The notes under the pieces: generated by a model
Seen by the model: only the letters and a program-made list of their open reading frames with translations
Told to the model about the DNA's origin: nothing
The model's database searches: none
NCBI GenBank assembly: GCA_015055945.1
Contig: SVHH01000001.1
Coordinates: 62,001-126,000 of the forward strand
Direction of reading: 5' to 3'
Origin: Clostridiales bacterium
GTDB taxonomy: Bacteria; Bacillota; Clostridia; Christensenellales; Borkfalkiaceae
DNA: 64,000 nucleotides
Position numbers and translations under genes: made by a program
In this document: piece by piece, positions 19,075 through 29,505 of the stretch
Layout of the letters: each line of letters begins with the position of its first letter
How positions within the stretch are numbered: position 1 is the stretch's first letter

Positions 19075-20088
19075 TTATTCGCCGTAACCAGACGGGTTTT
19101 TCGTTTGCCAGCGCAAAGCATCAGCGCACATATCGTCCAAATTTTTTTCCGCCTTAAAGCCTAAAACTTCATAAGCGTAAGACGGGTCGGCATAGCACTC
19201 GTCAATGTCGCCCGGGCGGCGCGGCATAATTTTATAAGGGATAGGTTTCCCCGCAGCCTTTTCAAACGCTTTAACCATTTCAAGCACGCTATATCCCTTA
19301 CCAGTGCCAAGGTTTACTATCAATAAACCAGGGTTTTCTTTAAGTTTATCAACCGCAAGCACGTGTCCTTTAGCAAGGTCTACCACATGGATATAATCTC
19401 TTACGCCAGTACCATCGGGCGTTGCGTAATCGTTACCGAAAACGCCCAAATATTCACGCTTACCAACCGCAACTTGAGTGATATACGGACACAAGTTGTT
19501 GGGGATACGTTTAGGGTCTTCCCCGATTAAACCCGATTCGTGCGCGCCAACTGGGTTAAAATATCTAAGTATTGCAATATTGAAAGAATTATCCGCAGCA
19601 AAAAGGTCTTTTAAGATGTATTCTATAAATAGTTTAGTGCTGCCGTAAGGGTTAGACGTAGAAAGCGGAAAATCTTCTTTGATAGGAACACTTTTGGGCT
19701 TACCGTAAACGGTTGCAGAAGATGAGAAAACAAGGTTTTTCACACCGTGTTCACGCATTACAAACGCCAAAGAGAGCATACCTTGAATATTATTATCGTA
19801 ATACTCAAGTGGTTTTGCGCAACTTTCGCCAACCGCTTTATAACCCGCAAAGTTGATGACGGCATCAATCTTGTTTTCAGTAAAAATCTTATCTAAAATC
19901 TCTCTATCACGAACGTCGCCTTGATAAAACTTAACCGTTTTGCCAGTGATTTTTTCCACGCGTTTAACCGCTTCTAACTTGCTGTTAGAAAGATTGTCCA
20001 CACAAACAACACTGTGTCCCGCGTTTAATAGTTCGACTGAAGTGTGTGAGCCGATATAGCCCGCACCGCCAGTAACTAATACGTTCAT
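19075..20088 (-). CDS. galE: UDP-glucose 4-epimerase
   Basis: VTGGAGYIGSHTSVELLNAGH; SSSATVYGKP; NPYGSTK. Confidence 0.95.
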   Translation of the reverse strand: MNVLVTGGAGYIGSHTSVELLNAGHSVVCVDNLSNSKLEAVKRVEKITGKTVKFYQGDVRDREILDKIFTENKIDAVINFAGYKAVGESCAKPLEYYDNNIQGMLSLAFVMREHGVKNLVFSSSATVYGKPKSVPIKEDFPLSTSNPYGSTKLFIEYILKDLFAADNSFNIAILRYFNPVGAHESGLIGEDPKRIPNNLCPYITQVAVGKREYLGVFGNDYATPDGTGVRDYIHVVDLAKGHVLAVDKLKENPGLLIVNLGTGKGYSVLEMVKAFEKAAGKPIPYKIMPRRPGDIDECYADPSYAYEVLGFKAEKNLDDMCADALRWQTKNPSGYGE

Positions 20089-20089
20089 A

Positions 20090-20908
20090 TTATTCCCCTT
20101 TCACAATTTTTTTGTAAGCGTCAAAATATCTATTGCCTAAAATATAAATTGATTCTCTATTAAAATGGAAATGTTCTTTTCCGTTAATAACTTCGTTACT
20201 CAAAAGGTCGTTGCCTTGGCAGAACGCGCCTTTACCTAAATCTTTTGCAACGTCGGCTTGCGCCTTTTCCGTAATGGCTGCGCGCGGATGTCTATCAGAC
20301 CACTCTTTTACGTAACCGCCGCAAACGAAAGGAATTTCACCAAACCTTGCGCGTACGTCTTTAACGAGCGTTGAAACGTTTTTATAATGCACGTCGTAAA
20401 GTTCTTCTTCAGTATAGTTTGAACTTCTATTAGTATCCATTTCGCCTTGATGCCAAAGAAGTGCAACAACCCTATTTTCAGGATTCATCAAAAGCGCGCT
20501 TTCAACCATATCTACTAAGCGGATATAAAGTCCACCGTCAAGAGTCCAGTGTCCAGAGCAAAACCCCGTACCACCACGCGCGGTATCAACGATTAAAACC
20601 TTTCTGCCTTCTTCTAAGAATTCTTCCTTGTAACGCTTTGCAAACGGGAGAGCCAAAACGCCACGGCGATATCCTTCAGCGTGTCTTTCGTCAGCAAAAG
20701 CAAGTTTGTATTCGGCTGAATAACGGAGTTTTGCTGCATCGCGTTCAAATTCATTACCGTCATCACGAAGGAATGCTCCTTTCATCATCATTAAATCAGC
20801 ATCAACTGACCAAAGCATTGTAGTAGGCCCTATTCCGCAACCAGATGCATTAGACTGACCTGCTAAAATGATAATATCGTACTTGTCGTTAGTGGGATTT
20901 ACAATCAT
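20090..20908 (-). CDS. Sialate O-acetylesterase-like SGNH carbohydrate esterase
   Basis: IIILAGQSNASGCG; ALLWHQGEMDTN. Confidence 0.85.
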   Translation of the reverse strand: MIVNPTNDKYDIIILAGQSNASGCGIGPTTMLWSVDADLMMMKGAFLRDDGNEFERDAAKLRYSAEYKLAFADERHAEGYRRGVLALPFAKRYKEEFLEEGRKVLIVDTARGGTGFCSGHWTLDGGLYIRLVDMVESALLMNPENRVVALLWHQGEMDTNRSSNYTEEELYDVHYKNVSTLVKDVRARFGEIPFVCGGYVKEWSDRHPRAAITEKAQADVAKDLGKGAFCQGNDLLSNEVINGKEHFHFNRESIYILGNRYFDAYKKIVKGE

Positions 20909-20920
20909 AATCTTCTCCTT

Positions 20921-22069
20921 TTACACTCTATTTTTGTAATAATAAAAATATCTACACTCTTTGTTAGAGTTATAAAGTTTTCTATCCCTATCACACTTTT
21001 TCCCAAAGTGTCTTTCAAAATTCATTGCCGAAGTTATAACGAACAGAGACCAGTTATCGAGTTCACGGTAAACTTTGCCAAGCGACTTATAACACTCTTC
21101 CGCTTCCTTTCTATCGTACACGCGCTCGCCATACGGCGGATTGCTTATAATCGTGCCGTTCGATAGGTCGGTTTTGAAATTTTTAACGTCGCACACACTA
21201 AAGCGAATTTTGTCCTTTAACCCTGCTCTTTCAGCGTGGTGCTGGGCGAGTTTAATTGCCTTTGGATCAATGTCCGATGCCATAAAATCTAACTTACGGT
21301 CGCGTTTTTCTTTGTCCTTTGCTTCGCTAAACGCTTGGTCGTAGAGTTTTTGGTCGAAGTTTACCCAATCGTTAAAAGCGAACTTTCTACCAACGCCCCC
21401 CGCTATATCAAGCGCAATTCTTGCCGCTTCGATAGCGATAGTTCCCGACCCACAAAAAAGGTCTGCAAACGGGCGTTCTTTATAAAAATCGCTAAGAAGA
21501 ACGAGTGCGGACGCAAGCGTTTCTTTAATAGGTGCAATGCCCACCATATCTCGATAACCGCGCTTATGAAGCCCCGCACCGCTAGTATTAATATTGAGCG
21601 TAACTTTGTCTTTGAAAATTGAAAACTCTAAGTGATATTCCGCACCGTTTTCATAAAGCCTATTTAAGCCATATTTAGTGCAAAGCCTATCAACTATTGC
21701 CTTTTTTATAATGCTTTGACAAGAAGAAATTGCAAACAGTTTACTCTTGACGCACTTACCGTTTACGGTTATGTGCGCATTTTCTGGAAAATAATCTTCC
21801 CACCTGATAGATTTCACGCCTTCGTAAAGGGTGTCGAAATCTTCTGCGCCAAATTCACCAGCGGTTATATACACCCTATCCGCTGTGCGCAAAAAAATGT
21901 TCAGGCGTGCTATATCTAAAGGCGAGCCACTGAGTTTAAGCGCACCGTTTACAGCGGGTGCATCTTCGTAACATAAGCGTTTAAGTTCGCTTTTAAGCAC
22001 TTTTTCCACACCAGATGCGCAAGTTAAACTTATATTAAGTTTATCGGGAAGAAGATAAGTTTTGTTCAT
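20921..22069 (-). CDS. THUMP-domain class I SAM-dependent RNA methyltransferase (RlmL/YpsC-like)
   Basis: THUMP N-terminus, FADLFCGSGTIAIEAA, IISNPPYGER. Confidence 0.9.
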   Translation of the reverse strand: MNKTYLLPDKLNISLTCASGVEKVLKSELKRLCYEDAPAVNGALKLSGSPLDIARLNIFLRTADRVYITAGEFGAEDFDTLYEGVKSIRWEDYFPENAHITVNGKCVKSKLFAISSCQSIIKKAIVDRLCTKYGLNRLYENGAEYHLEFSIFKDKVTLNINTSGAGLHKRGYRDMVGIAPIKETLASALVLLSDFYKERPFADLFCGSGTIAIEAARIALDIAGGVGRKFAFNDWVNFDQKLYDQAFSEAKDKEKRDRKLDFMASDIDPKAIKLAQHHAERAGLKDKIRFSVCDVKNFKTDLSNGTIISNPPYGERVYDRKEAEECYKSLGKVYRELDNWSLFVITSAMNFERHFGKKCDRDRKLYNSNKECRYFYYYKNRV

Positions 22070-22185
22070 TACCTTTTTATTTTAAACAATTCCGCTCGTA
22101 ATTGCAAGTGATTTGTATAAAATTTGTATAAGATTTAAATATATTTTATATAATTAAATTAATATATCAACACGCGCGCGTACGA

Positions 22186-22214
22186 TTGACAAAAAATTGC
22201 TTTTTTAGTAAAAT
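22186..22214 (+). promoter_or_regulatory. Sigma-A promoter for NusG-II/Gx/rnf genes
   Basis: TTGACA-N17-TAAAAT. Confidence 0.6.
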
Positions 22215-22233
22215 AAAATAGGAGAAAATCGTT

Positions 22234-22734
22234 GTGAAAAAAGTTAAGCAAAAAACAAGCGCGGTTAGAGACTTAAAAGAAGAAAAATTATTCTTTAAGG
22301 CGGACGTTTTTGTATACTTTGGTCTTGCCTTAGTCATACTTTGTCTTTTTCTTATCTTTTTCTTTCCTAAATCTTGTGCTAAAGATGAATTTTCAACCTT
22401 TAGCGTTTACTGCGCGGACAAGGTTGTTTTAACCTTTGACTGTGAAAAGGACAACCCCTTAACCATAAGCGAAGATTTTTCACACTTAGTAGAGCACGAA
22501 AATAGCGGCGACGAATACATAATAACCGTGTATACTTCCATCGATAAAGTCGGTTTTAATAAAATAGTTTTTAATAGAGCGGAAAGCAGCGCAAAGGTTA
22601 TAGAGAGCACTTGCTCAGCGTCAAAAGACTGCGTTTACGCGCCTAAACTTACCGCGGCGGGCTCAATCTACTGCGCACCACATACACTTAAAATAGTTAA
22701 AGGCAGCGGACTTACTCCGCCGACGGTGGGCTGA
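22234..22734 (+). CDS. NusG domain II-containing protein (GTG start)
   Basis: One TM then NusG-II-like domain ending GSIYCAPHTLKIVK; upstream of rnf. Confidence 0.75.
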   Translation: MKKVKQKTSAVRDLKEEKLFFKADVFVYFGLALVILCLFLIFFFPKSCAKDEFSTFSVYCADKVVLTFDCEKDNPLTISEDFSHLVEHENSGDEYIITVYTSIDKVGFNKIVFNRAESSAKVIESTCSASKDCVYAPKLTAAGSIYCAPHTLKIVKGSGLTPPTVG

Positions 22735-22735
22735 T

Positions 22736-23251
22736 ATGAAAAGTTTGACTTTAAAAAAAATCACCTACACCGCAGTTTTAACCGCACTTGCAACGCTTGC
22801 GTTTATGCTAGAGAGCCTTTTCCCCCCGATTATTTTGCCGGGCGCAAGAATGGGCATATCCAACGTTTTTATTCTAATCTGCACGCTTTTAGTTGGTTAT
22901 AAATACGGCTTTTGCTGTTTGATACTTAAAATTTTTATAGGCAGTCTATTTTCAGGTAATATTTCTTCTATGATGTATTCACTGCCCGCGGGGCTTCTTT
23001 CTCTCGTGATAGAAAGCATACTTCTTTTGGTCGTTAAAAAGGTAAGTATCCCCGCCGTATCGGTTGCGGGAGCAGTCATAAACTCGACCGTGCAAAACTT
23101 GGTTTTTTGTTTGGTTACGGGCGTGCCCGAATATCTATATTATCTACCCTATCTTAGTTTAATCGCAATTTTGTCGGGCTTAATAATAGGTTTTACGGTA
23201 TATTTTGCGGTTAAAAAATTACCTAGAAAATTATTTTTGGTTACCATTTAA
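22736..23251 (+). CDS. Gx transporter family / heptaprenyl diphosphate synthase component I-like membrane protein
   Basis: TALATLAFMLESLFPPIILPGARMGISNVFILI; polytopic. Confidence 0.85.
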   Translation: MKSLTLKKITYTAVLTALATLAFMLESLFPPIILPGARMGISNVFILICTLLVGYKYGFCCLILKIFIGSLFSGNISSMMYSLPAGLLSLVIESILLLVVKKVSIPAVSVAGAVINSTVQNLVFCLVTGVPEYLYYLPYLSLIAILSGLIIGFTVYFAVKKLPRKLFLVTI

Positions 23252-23374
23252 CACGCGTACATATGCGCGTACGTTAAAATCGTACTAATAGACGTTATTA
23301 AACATAGAATTGTGCTTTTATATGATAAGCGCAAAGTGTTATAATATAATTATAAGATGACAAGGAGAAAAACA

Positions 23375-24679
23375 TTGAGCACTAGAAAAGGCAAAAATTA
23401 TCCTTACGGCATACACGTTAAGGATATGAAAGAACTTTGTTCGGAAAGCCAAATTGTTAAGATGCCCGCACCTAAAAAGGTGTATATCAGCATGTCTCAA
23501 CATATAGGCGCGCCTGCTATCCCTATCGTTAACGTTGGCGACACCGTTACTAAAAGACAACTTATCGGTCAATCGAGTGGCGTAATTTCCGCAAACGTTT
23601 ACTCATCTATTTGCGGTACGGTTACCGCCATAGAAGATATCGTTACGGGTAACGGACAAAAGATGAAGTACGTCGTTATTGAAAACGACGGCAGAGAAGA
23701 AGAAATTTTCTTCGATAATATTAGCGATTTTGAACCTAAAACCGTTATCGAAAGAATTAGGCTTGCAGGTATCGTAGGTCTTGGCGGCGCGGGTTTCCCC
23801 ACTGCCGTTAAACTCTCACCCGCAACCCAACTCGATACGCTCGTTATCAACGGCGCGGAATGCGAACCTTATCTTAACTGCGACTATCGTTTAATGATTG
23901 AAAACACCGAAGATATCTATAGGGGTATTAAATACTGCGCTATGGCACTCGGCATTAGAAAAATCGTTATCGGTATCGAAGCAAATAAGCCCAAGGCTAT
24001 CGAAGCGTTTGCAAAGTATCACGACTTAGACGTTGTCGTTCTTAAAAAACAATATCCGATGGGTAGTGAAAAACACCTTATCTACTGCACCACTGGTAGA
24101 AAAGTTCCGTGTGGCAAGATGCCTTTCGACGTTGGCTGCTGCGTTCAAAACATTAAAACCGTTATCGCAATCAAGCACGCTATCGAAGATAATAAGGCGT
24201 TATCATCAACCGTTTTAACAGTTAGTGGTTACGGTATTCAAAACCCAATGAACTTACGCGTTCAAATCGGTACTCCGTTAGAAGACATCATAGAATTTTG
24301 CGGCGGCACTAAGGGCGAAACGGTTAAACTTATCGCTGGCGGCCCGATGATGGGTAGAGCGATGATGAATACCACCGCTTACACTAGAAAAACCGACTCG
24401 GGCTTTTTATTCTTAACTAAGAGCGAAGCGGCAGTTTCAGAACCTACTAACTGTATTAACTGTGCGGTTTGTGCTAAAAACTGCCCGATGCGCCTTATGC
24501 CTATGTATATCGAAAGTTTTGCGCTCGCTGGTGATTATGCAAGTGCTGAACAATACGGCGCTATGAACTGTATCGAATGCGGTTCTTGCGCATATAACTG
24601 CCCTGCGAAACGCTCACTCGTTCAAAGCATTCAAATGGCAAAAGCAAAAATAAAGGAGATGAAACAAAATGGCAGATAA
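23375..24679 (+). CDS. rnfC: Rnf electron transport complex subunit C
   Basis: GLGGAGFPTAVKL; two 4Fe-4S clusters (CINCAVCAKNCP, CIECGSCAYNCP). TTG start with SD aaggag (ORF track opens at 23357). Confidence 0.93.
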   Translation: MSTRKGKNYPYGIHVKDMKELCSESQIVKMPAPKKVYISMSQHIGAPAIPIVNVGDTVTKRQLIGQSSGVISANVYSSICGTVTAIEDIVTGNGQKMKYVVIENDGREEEIFFDNISDFEPKTVIERIRLAGIVGLGGAGFPTAVKLSPATQLDTLVINGAECEPYLNCDYRLMIENTEDIYRGIKYCAMALGIRKIVIGIEANKPKAIEAFAKYHDLDVVVLKKQYPMGSEKHLIYCTTGRKVPCGKMPFDVGCCVQNIKTVIAIKHAIEDNKALSSTVLTVSGYGIQNPMNLRVQIGTPLEDIIEFCGGTKGETVKLIAGGPMMGRAMMNTTAYTRKTDSGFLFLTKSEAAVSEPTNCINCAVCAKNCPMRLMPMYIESFALAGDYASAEQYGAMNCIECGSCAYNCPAKRSLVQSIQMAKAKIKEMKQNGR

Positions 24680-25664
24680 ATTATTAAAGTTTTCTTCTTC
24701 TCCCCACGTAAAAGCGGTTAGAACGACCAAACAAATTATGCGCCACGTTTGCATAGCATTGCTCCCCGCGTGCATTGCCGGCGTTGTATTCTTTGGCTTA
24801 AACGCTGCGCTTTTAATTGCACTCTCACTCACTTCTGCAATCTTGTCGGAAGTAGTTTACCACTTGATTTGCGGTAAAAAACTTAAGGAAATCTACGCTG
24901 GGTTTGACTATACCAGTGCGGTAACAGGGCTTTTAATCGCCTTATCAGTTGGCGTGCAAACTCCTTGGTATGCAATTATCTTAGCAAATATTTTCGCAAT
25001 CGTCGTTGTTAAGATGATTTTCGGCGGAACTGGCAAAAACCTTGTTAACCCCGCGGTTACCGGTAGAATTTTTGCGTTTATGTCCTTCCTTTCTCTTATG
25101 TCTAACGGTTGGGTTAATCCTAACTTTGCTTCACTCTCTGGTGCAAGTTCAATAAACGCTGAAACTAACGCAACACTTTTAACCGATTTACTTAAAGGCA
25201 ACGCCCCCGCCCTTTCAAACCTTGATTTGCTCTTGGGTACTGGACTTGCTGGTTGTATCGGTGAAACTTGCAAAGTTGCACTTATTCTCGGTGGAATTTA
25301 TCTTGCGGTGTTAGGTATTATCAATATCGGTTACCCCGCAATCTACATAGCGGTTACAGGTTTATTTACCGTATGCTTAAACGGTTTTGACTTTAACTGT
25401 TTCTTGCCAGCAATCCTTTCTGGTGGTTTGATGCTCGGCGCTATCTTTATGGCAACCGATTACACCACTTCACCCAACACCACGCTTGGCAATATCGTTT
25501 ATTTTGCACTCTTAGGTCTTTTGACCGCTGGACTTCGTCAAGCAACTGGTATCGAAGTAGTTTCATTTGTAATTTTACTTATGAACCTTTTCGTGCCCCT
25601 TATCGATAAGTTCGTTCGTCCTAAGCCTTTCGGCTTTCAAAAGCAAAAAGGGGGTAAGAAATAA
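24669..25664 (+). CDS. rnfD: Rnf complex subunit D
   Basis: Polytopic; GTGKNLVNPAVTGRIFAF; MATDYTTSPNT flavinylation region. Confidence 0.93.
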   Translation: MADKLLKFSSSPHVKAVRTTKQIMRHVCIALLPACIAGVVFFGLNAALLIALSLTSAILSEVVYHLICGKKLKEIYAGFDYTSAVTGLLIALSVGVQTPWYAIILANIFAIVVVKMIFGGTGKNLVNPAVTGRIFAFMSFLSLMSNGWVNPNFASLSGASSINAETNATLLTDLLKGNAPALSNLDLLLGTGLAGCIGETCKVALILGGIYLAVLGIINIGYPAIYIAVTGLFTVCLNGFDFNCFLPAILSGGLMLGAIFMATDYTTSPNTTLGNIVYFALLGLLTAGLRQATGIEVVSFVILLMNLFVPLIDKFVRPKPFGFQKQKGGKK

Positions 25665-25666
25665 TC

Positions 25667-26305
25667 ATGTTTAAGAGCATTTGGTTTAAATGTATTTCTT
25701 GCTTACTTGCAATTCTTCTTATCTCGGGCGCAAGCATCACGGTTTTAAGTAACGTACTCTACGTTACCCCCGAAGAGCGCACCCAAAGGGGTATCATTAA
25801 AGTTTACGGCGAACTCGTTGATTACGAAACTATCTTCGATATCGACAACGCTGAATTTAACGACGATACTTTAACTGAAGAAGAAAAAGCCGTAATCATT
25901 ACTGACGACGGCAGAATTAACAAAATATTTATCGTTGGTGATAAGGAAAGTGCAAAATATGAACTTTTATTCCAAAGTATTGGTTATAAAGGTTTCAAAA
26001 ACGGTACTGTTACCGTTTGGTCAAGAGTTGTTTGTGAAAACGGAACTTACACTTTAGAACAAGTAATTTTGAGTTCTAACACCAGTCAATCACTCATCAA
26101 TAACCTTGATGGTAAGTTCTTCTCTAAATATCACGTAAACGATTTATTACAAAACTTTAAAGATAAGTTGTTCACCACTGATAAAGCGGCTGACGGTCAA
26201 AACAACTTTAACCCGTCTTCTGGTGCAACTTATTCAGCAACCGCATCAAACAACGCTGTAAACTGCGTAATTAAGTATATTGAATTTATCGGAGGTAACG
26301 CATAA
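25667..26305 (+). CDS. rnfG: Rnf complex subunit G
   Basis: SSGATYSATA covalent-FMN motif; N-terminal TM. Confidence 0.92.
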   Translation: MFKSIWFKCISCLLAILLISGASITVLSNVLYVTPEERTQRGIIKVYGELVDYETIFDIDNAEFNDDTLTEEEKAVIITDDGRINKIFIVGDKESAKYELLFQSIGYKGFKNGTVTVWSRVVCENGTYTLEQVILSSNTSQSLINNLDGKFFSKYHVNDLLQNFKDKLFTTDKAADGQNNFNPSSGATYSATASNNAVNCVIKYIEFIGGNA

Positions 26306-26967
26306 TGAAAACTAATTTCAAAAAGATTGCTACCGACGGTATTCTTACTAACAACCCCACGTTAAAACTCGTTCTCGGTACTTGCCCCACTTTGGCACTT
26401 ACTACTATGGCTATGAACGGCGTTTATATGGGACTTGCAGTTACCTTCGTTTTGATTTGTTCTAACGTGATAATCTCTCTTCTTAGAAAGGTTATCCCCA
26501 ATCAAGTTCGTATCCCCGCTTTCGTATTGATTATAGCGACTTTCGTTACGATCTTGAGAATAGTAATGGATAAACTTTTACCCGACCTTTATGAAAGTTT
26601 AGGTCTTTACCTTCCCCTTATAGTTGTTAACTGCATCATCTTAGCAAGAGCAGAAAGTTTTGCAAGCAAGAATGGTATTATCGCATCAGCGGCTGACGGC
26701 TTGTTTATGGGCATCGGCTTTGCTTTGGCACTTACTACTATGGGCGCGTTTAGAGAAATTTTGGGCGCAGGTAAAATCTTCGGCGTTGAACTTTGGGCGT
26801 TTAGAATTGAGTTCTTCTCATCAAGCGCAGGCGCATTCTTTACTTACGGTTTATTTATTGCAATGTTCGCTTTCATCTCTTCTTTAATCTCAAAGAAGAA
26901 GGCGTTAAAAGCAGCAAAGGCTGCAAAAGCAACTGTTGCTACTGAAGAAGTTAAGGAGGATAAATAA
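26305..26967 (+). CDS. rnfE: Rnf complex subunit E
   Basis: ILTNNPTLKLVLGTCPTLALTT; polytopic. Confidence 0.93.
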   Translation: MKTNFKKIATDGILTNNPTLKLVLGTCPTLALTTMAMNGVYMGLAVTFVLICSNVIISLLRKVIPNQVRIPAFVLIIATFVTILRIVMDKLLPDLYESLGLYLPLIVVNCIILARAESFASKNGIIASAADGLFMGIGFALALTTMGAFREILGAGKIFGVELWAFRIEFFSSSAGAFFTYGLFIAMFAFISSLISKKKALKAAKAAKATVATEEVKEDK

Positions 26968-26969
26968 TT

Positions 26970-27578
26970 ATGGCAGATTTTATCATGATTGTAGTTTCGG
27001 CTATGTTTATCAACAACTTCGTAGTAGTTCAATTCTTGGGTATTTGCCCCTTCCTTGGCGTTTCTAAAGATTTCAAGAGCGCACTCGGTATGGGTCTTGC
27101 AGTTACCTTCGTTATGGCAATTACTTGCTTAATAACCTATCCCATTTATGTTTATATCTTAGTACCGCTCAAAATCGAATTTATGGAAATTATCATCTTT
27201 ATATTCGTTATTGCGGCTATCGTACAAATGATTGAAATGGCTCTAAAAAAGTTCTCACCCACGCTCTATAATGCAATGGGTATTTATCTTCCCCTTATCA
27301 CCACTAACTGTGCAGTGTTAGGTGTTGCAGAACTCGTTATCGACCACGCGCAAATCGCTGCGCTTATCGGTATTGCTGAAGGCGCTATGAATATGGGTTA
27401 CGCTGTTTTATACGGTATCTTTGCTGGTCTTGGCTTTACACTCGCTATCGTTGTTATGAGTGGTTTAAGAGAAAAGGTTGCACGTCTTCCTATCGCAAAA
27501 CCGCTCAGGGGTTTCCCGATTGCAATGATTACCGCTTGCTTTATCGCAATGGCGTTCTACGTATTTGCTATTATCTAG
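26970..27578 (+). CDS. rnfA: Rnf complex subunit A
   Basis: FINNFVVVQFLGICPFLGVSKD. Confidence 0.93.
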   Translation: MADFIMIVVSAMFINNFVVVQFLGICPFLGVSKDFKSALGMGLAVTFVMAITCLITYPIYVYILVPLKIEFMEIIIFIFVIAAIVQMIEMALKKFSPTLYNAMGIYLPLITTNCAVLGVAELVIDHAQIAALIGIAEGAMNMGYAVLYGIFAGLGFTLAIVVMSGLREKVARLPIAKPLRGFPIAMITACFIAMAFYVFAII

Positions 27579-27584
27579 GGGGTA

Positions 27585-28409
27585 TTGATTATGATGAATT
27601 TATTACTTGACAATCCGTCTTTATCACAAACACTTCCTATCGTACTTGCAATCGTTGCAGTTCTCGCTGTCGTTTTTGCAGTGCTTATCGTACTCGTTTC
27701 TAAACTTTGTTTCGTTCATGAAGACGAAAGAATTCCCGCTATAAGCGAACATCTTGCAGGCGCTAACTGCGGTGGCTGCGGCTACGCTGGTTGTGCAGAT
27801 TACGCTAAGGCGCTTGTTGAAGGCAAGGCTGATTTAGGCGCTTGTGGTGCAACTTCAAACGAAGGCAAAGAACAAATCGCTAAGATTTTAGGTATCCCCT
27901 TCTCTGCTGCGGAAGAAACCTTTGCAGTGGTAAAATGTGCTGGCGGCATCAACGCTAAAAATAAGTTTGATTACGTTGGCAATAAGGGCTGCGACGCTCA
28001 AATCGCTTATCTCGGCGGCGCAAAAGTTTGCCCCGAAGGTTGTCTTGGTGACGGCACTTGCGCGGCTGCTTGCTCTGAGGGTGGCATTAAAGTTATTGAC
28101 GGCGTTGCCGTTATCGATAAAGTACTTTGTCAATCTTGTGGCGCGTGCGTAAGGAAATGTCCCAAAAATCTTATTGAAATTATTCCTAAGAAAGCGGTGG
28201 TTTTCGTTGCTTGTTCAACTAAGTGCCGCGGTAAGGACGTTATGGGTGCTTGTTCAGTTGGTTGTATCGGCTGCGGCTTATGCGCTAAGAATTGCCCGCA
28301 AGGTGCAATTACAATGGTAAATAACTTACCCGTTATCGATTATGACAAGTGTAACGGCTGCAAAACTTGCGTTGCAAAATGTTCCAGAAAAACCATTAAA
28401 GAAATTTAA
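27585..28409 (+). CDS. rnfB: Rnf complex subunit B
   Basis: GANCGGCGYAGCADYAKAL; multiple 4Fe-4S motifs. Confidence 0.93.
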   Translation: MIMMNLLLDNPSLSQTLPIVLAIVAVLAVVFAVLIVLVSKLCFVHEDERIPAISEHLAGANCGGCGYAGCADYAKALVEGKADLGACGATSNEGKEQIAKILGIPFSAAEETFAVVKCAGGINAKNKFDYVGNKGCDAQIAYLGGAKVCPEGCLGDGTCAAACSEGGIKVIDGVAVIDKVLCQSCGACVRKCPKNLIEIIPKKAVVFVACSTKCRGKDVMGACSVGCIGCGLCAKNCPQGAITMVNNLPVIDYDKCNGCKTCVAKCSRKTIKEI

Positions 28410-28420
28410 TAAGTTTATAG

Positions 28421-28457
28421 ATAAAACCCCTTGGTTAACTTTAACCAAGGGGTTTTA
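28421..28457 (+). terminator. Terminator of rnf operon
   Basis: aaaaccccttggttaactttaaccaaggggtttta. Confidence 0.85.
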
Positions 28458-28468
28458 TTTTGTCATTT

Positions 28469-29350
28469 TTACTTTTTTTCTGCATTTATAACACAGTCTA
28501 TAAACGTTTTTTCTACGCTTGATATAAATTGCTCTTTTCGGTAAAACAGGCAAACTTTTCTTTTTGGATCAACCTTGGTGTATAAAGGCAAGAACTCAAC
28601 GGTATTTACATAATTACTTACCATATAAGACGGAACGATAGATACACCCAACCCTTGTTTAACCAAGTCAAACGCTGATTCAACCGATTGACACAATATT
28701 TCACTTTTGCTGACGTCATAATTTGATATAATTTCTTCACTCAATTTTTTCCATATACCAGTAAATGTCCCACCACGTATAAAAGTTAAGGAAGAAAAAA
28801 TTTCATTTAAGTCTTTTGACTTAGGGCATTTATCTTTAGGTACTGCAAGCAACAAGTTTTCATCAAACAATTCTATTCTTTCAAAATCTCTAGTCTCATC
28901 AGATAATATGCTTATAATAATGTCAAGGTCGCCATCAATAAGGCGTCTATTAAGTTCGCCAGCATACTTTTCTACAACTACAACTCTTGCTTTTGGCACT
29001 TTCTGCATAAAATCAGCCATAATTTTAGGTAACATATAAGGATAGCGTGAAGGACTTACGCCTACTCTAATATTAAAACTTTGAGTTTCTTTAATTTCAT
29101 CAAGTTGTTTATTTAGTTGACGGTCCATATCTAAAAATCGCTTACCTGCTTGGTAAAAGCACTCGCCCGCTTTTGTTAATCTTATAGGCAATCTACTTCT
29201 ATCGAACAATTCAACACCCAAGTCTGTTTCAATTTTCTTTAAGTACTTACTAAAGGTAGGTTGAGAAACTTTTAATTGTTCTGCAGCCTGCGTTATTCCG
29301 CCATATTCTAAAACGGCGCTTACGTATTCGTATTTCTTTAAGTATGACAT
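28469..29350 (-). CDS. LysR family transcriptional regulator
   Basis: N-terminal HTH GGITQAAEQLKVSQPTFSKYLKKIETDLGVELFDR; start set at MSYLKKYEYV with SD (ORF opens at 29374). Confidence 0.9.
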   Translation of the reverse strand: MSYLKKYEYVSAVLEYGGITQAAEQLKVSQPTFSKYLKKIETDLGVELFDRSRLPIRLTKAGECFYQAGKRFLDMDRQLNKQLDEIKETQSFNIRVGVSPSRYPYMLPKIMADFMQKVPKARVVVVEKYAGELNRRLIDGDLDIIISILSDETRDFERIELFDENLLLAVPKDKCPKSKDLNEIFSSLTFIRGGTFTGIWKKLSEEIISNYDVSKSEILCQSVESAFDLVKQGLGVSIVPSYMVSNYVNTVEFLPLYTKVDPKRKVCLFYRKEQFISSVEKTFIDCVINAEKK

Positions 29351-29447
29351 ATATCTCCTTTTACGATATAGCAATTCTTCTATTGTATATTACTTTTTTA
29401 CTATATTATTATAGAATATTATTTTTAATTTGTCAAGAAAATATATA

Positions 29448-29481
29448 AAAAACGGTGGTAGACAACGTCCACCACCGTTTA
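29448..29481 (-). terminator. Intrinsic terminator
   Basis: aaaaaacggtggtagacaacgtccaccaccgttt. Confidence 0.8.
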
Positions 29482-29505
29482 AGTTTAATGTTACAATATA
29501 TTCTA

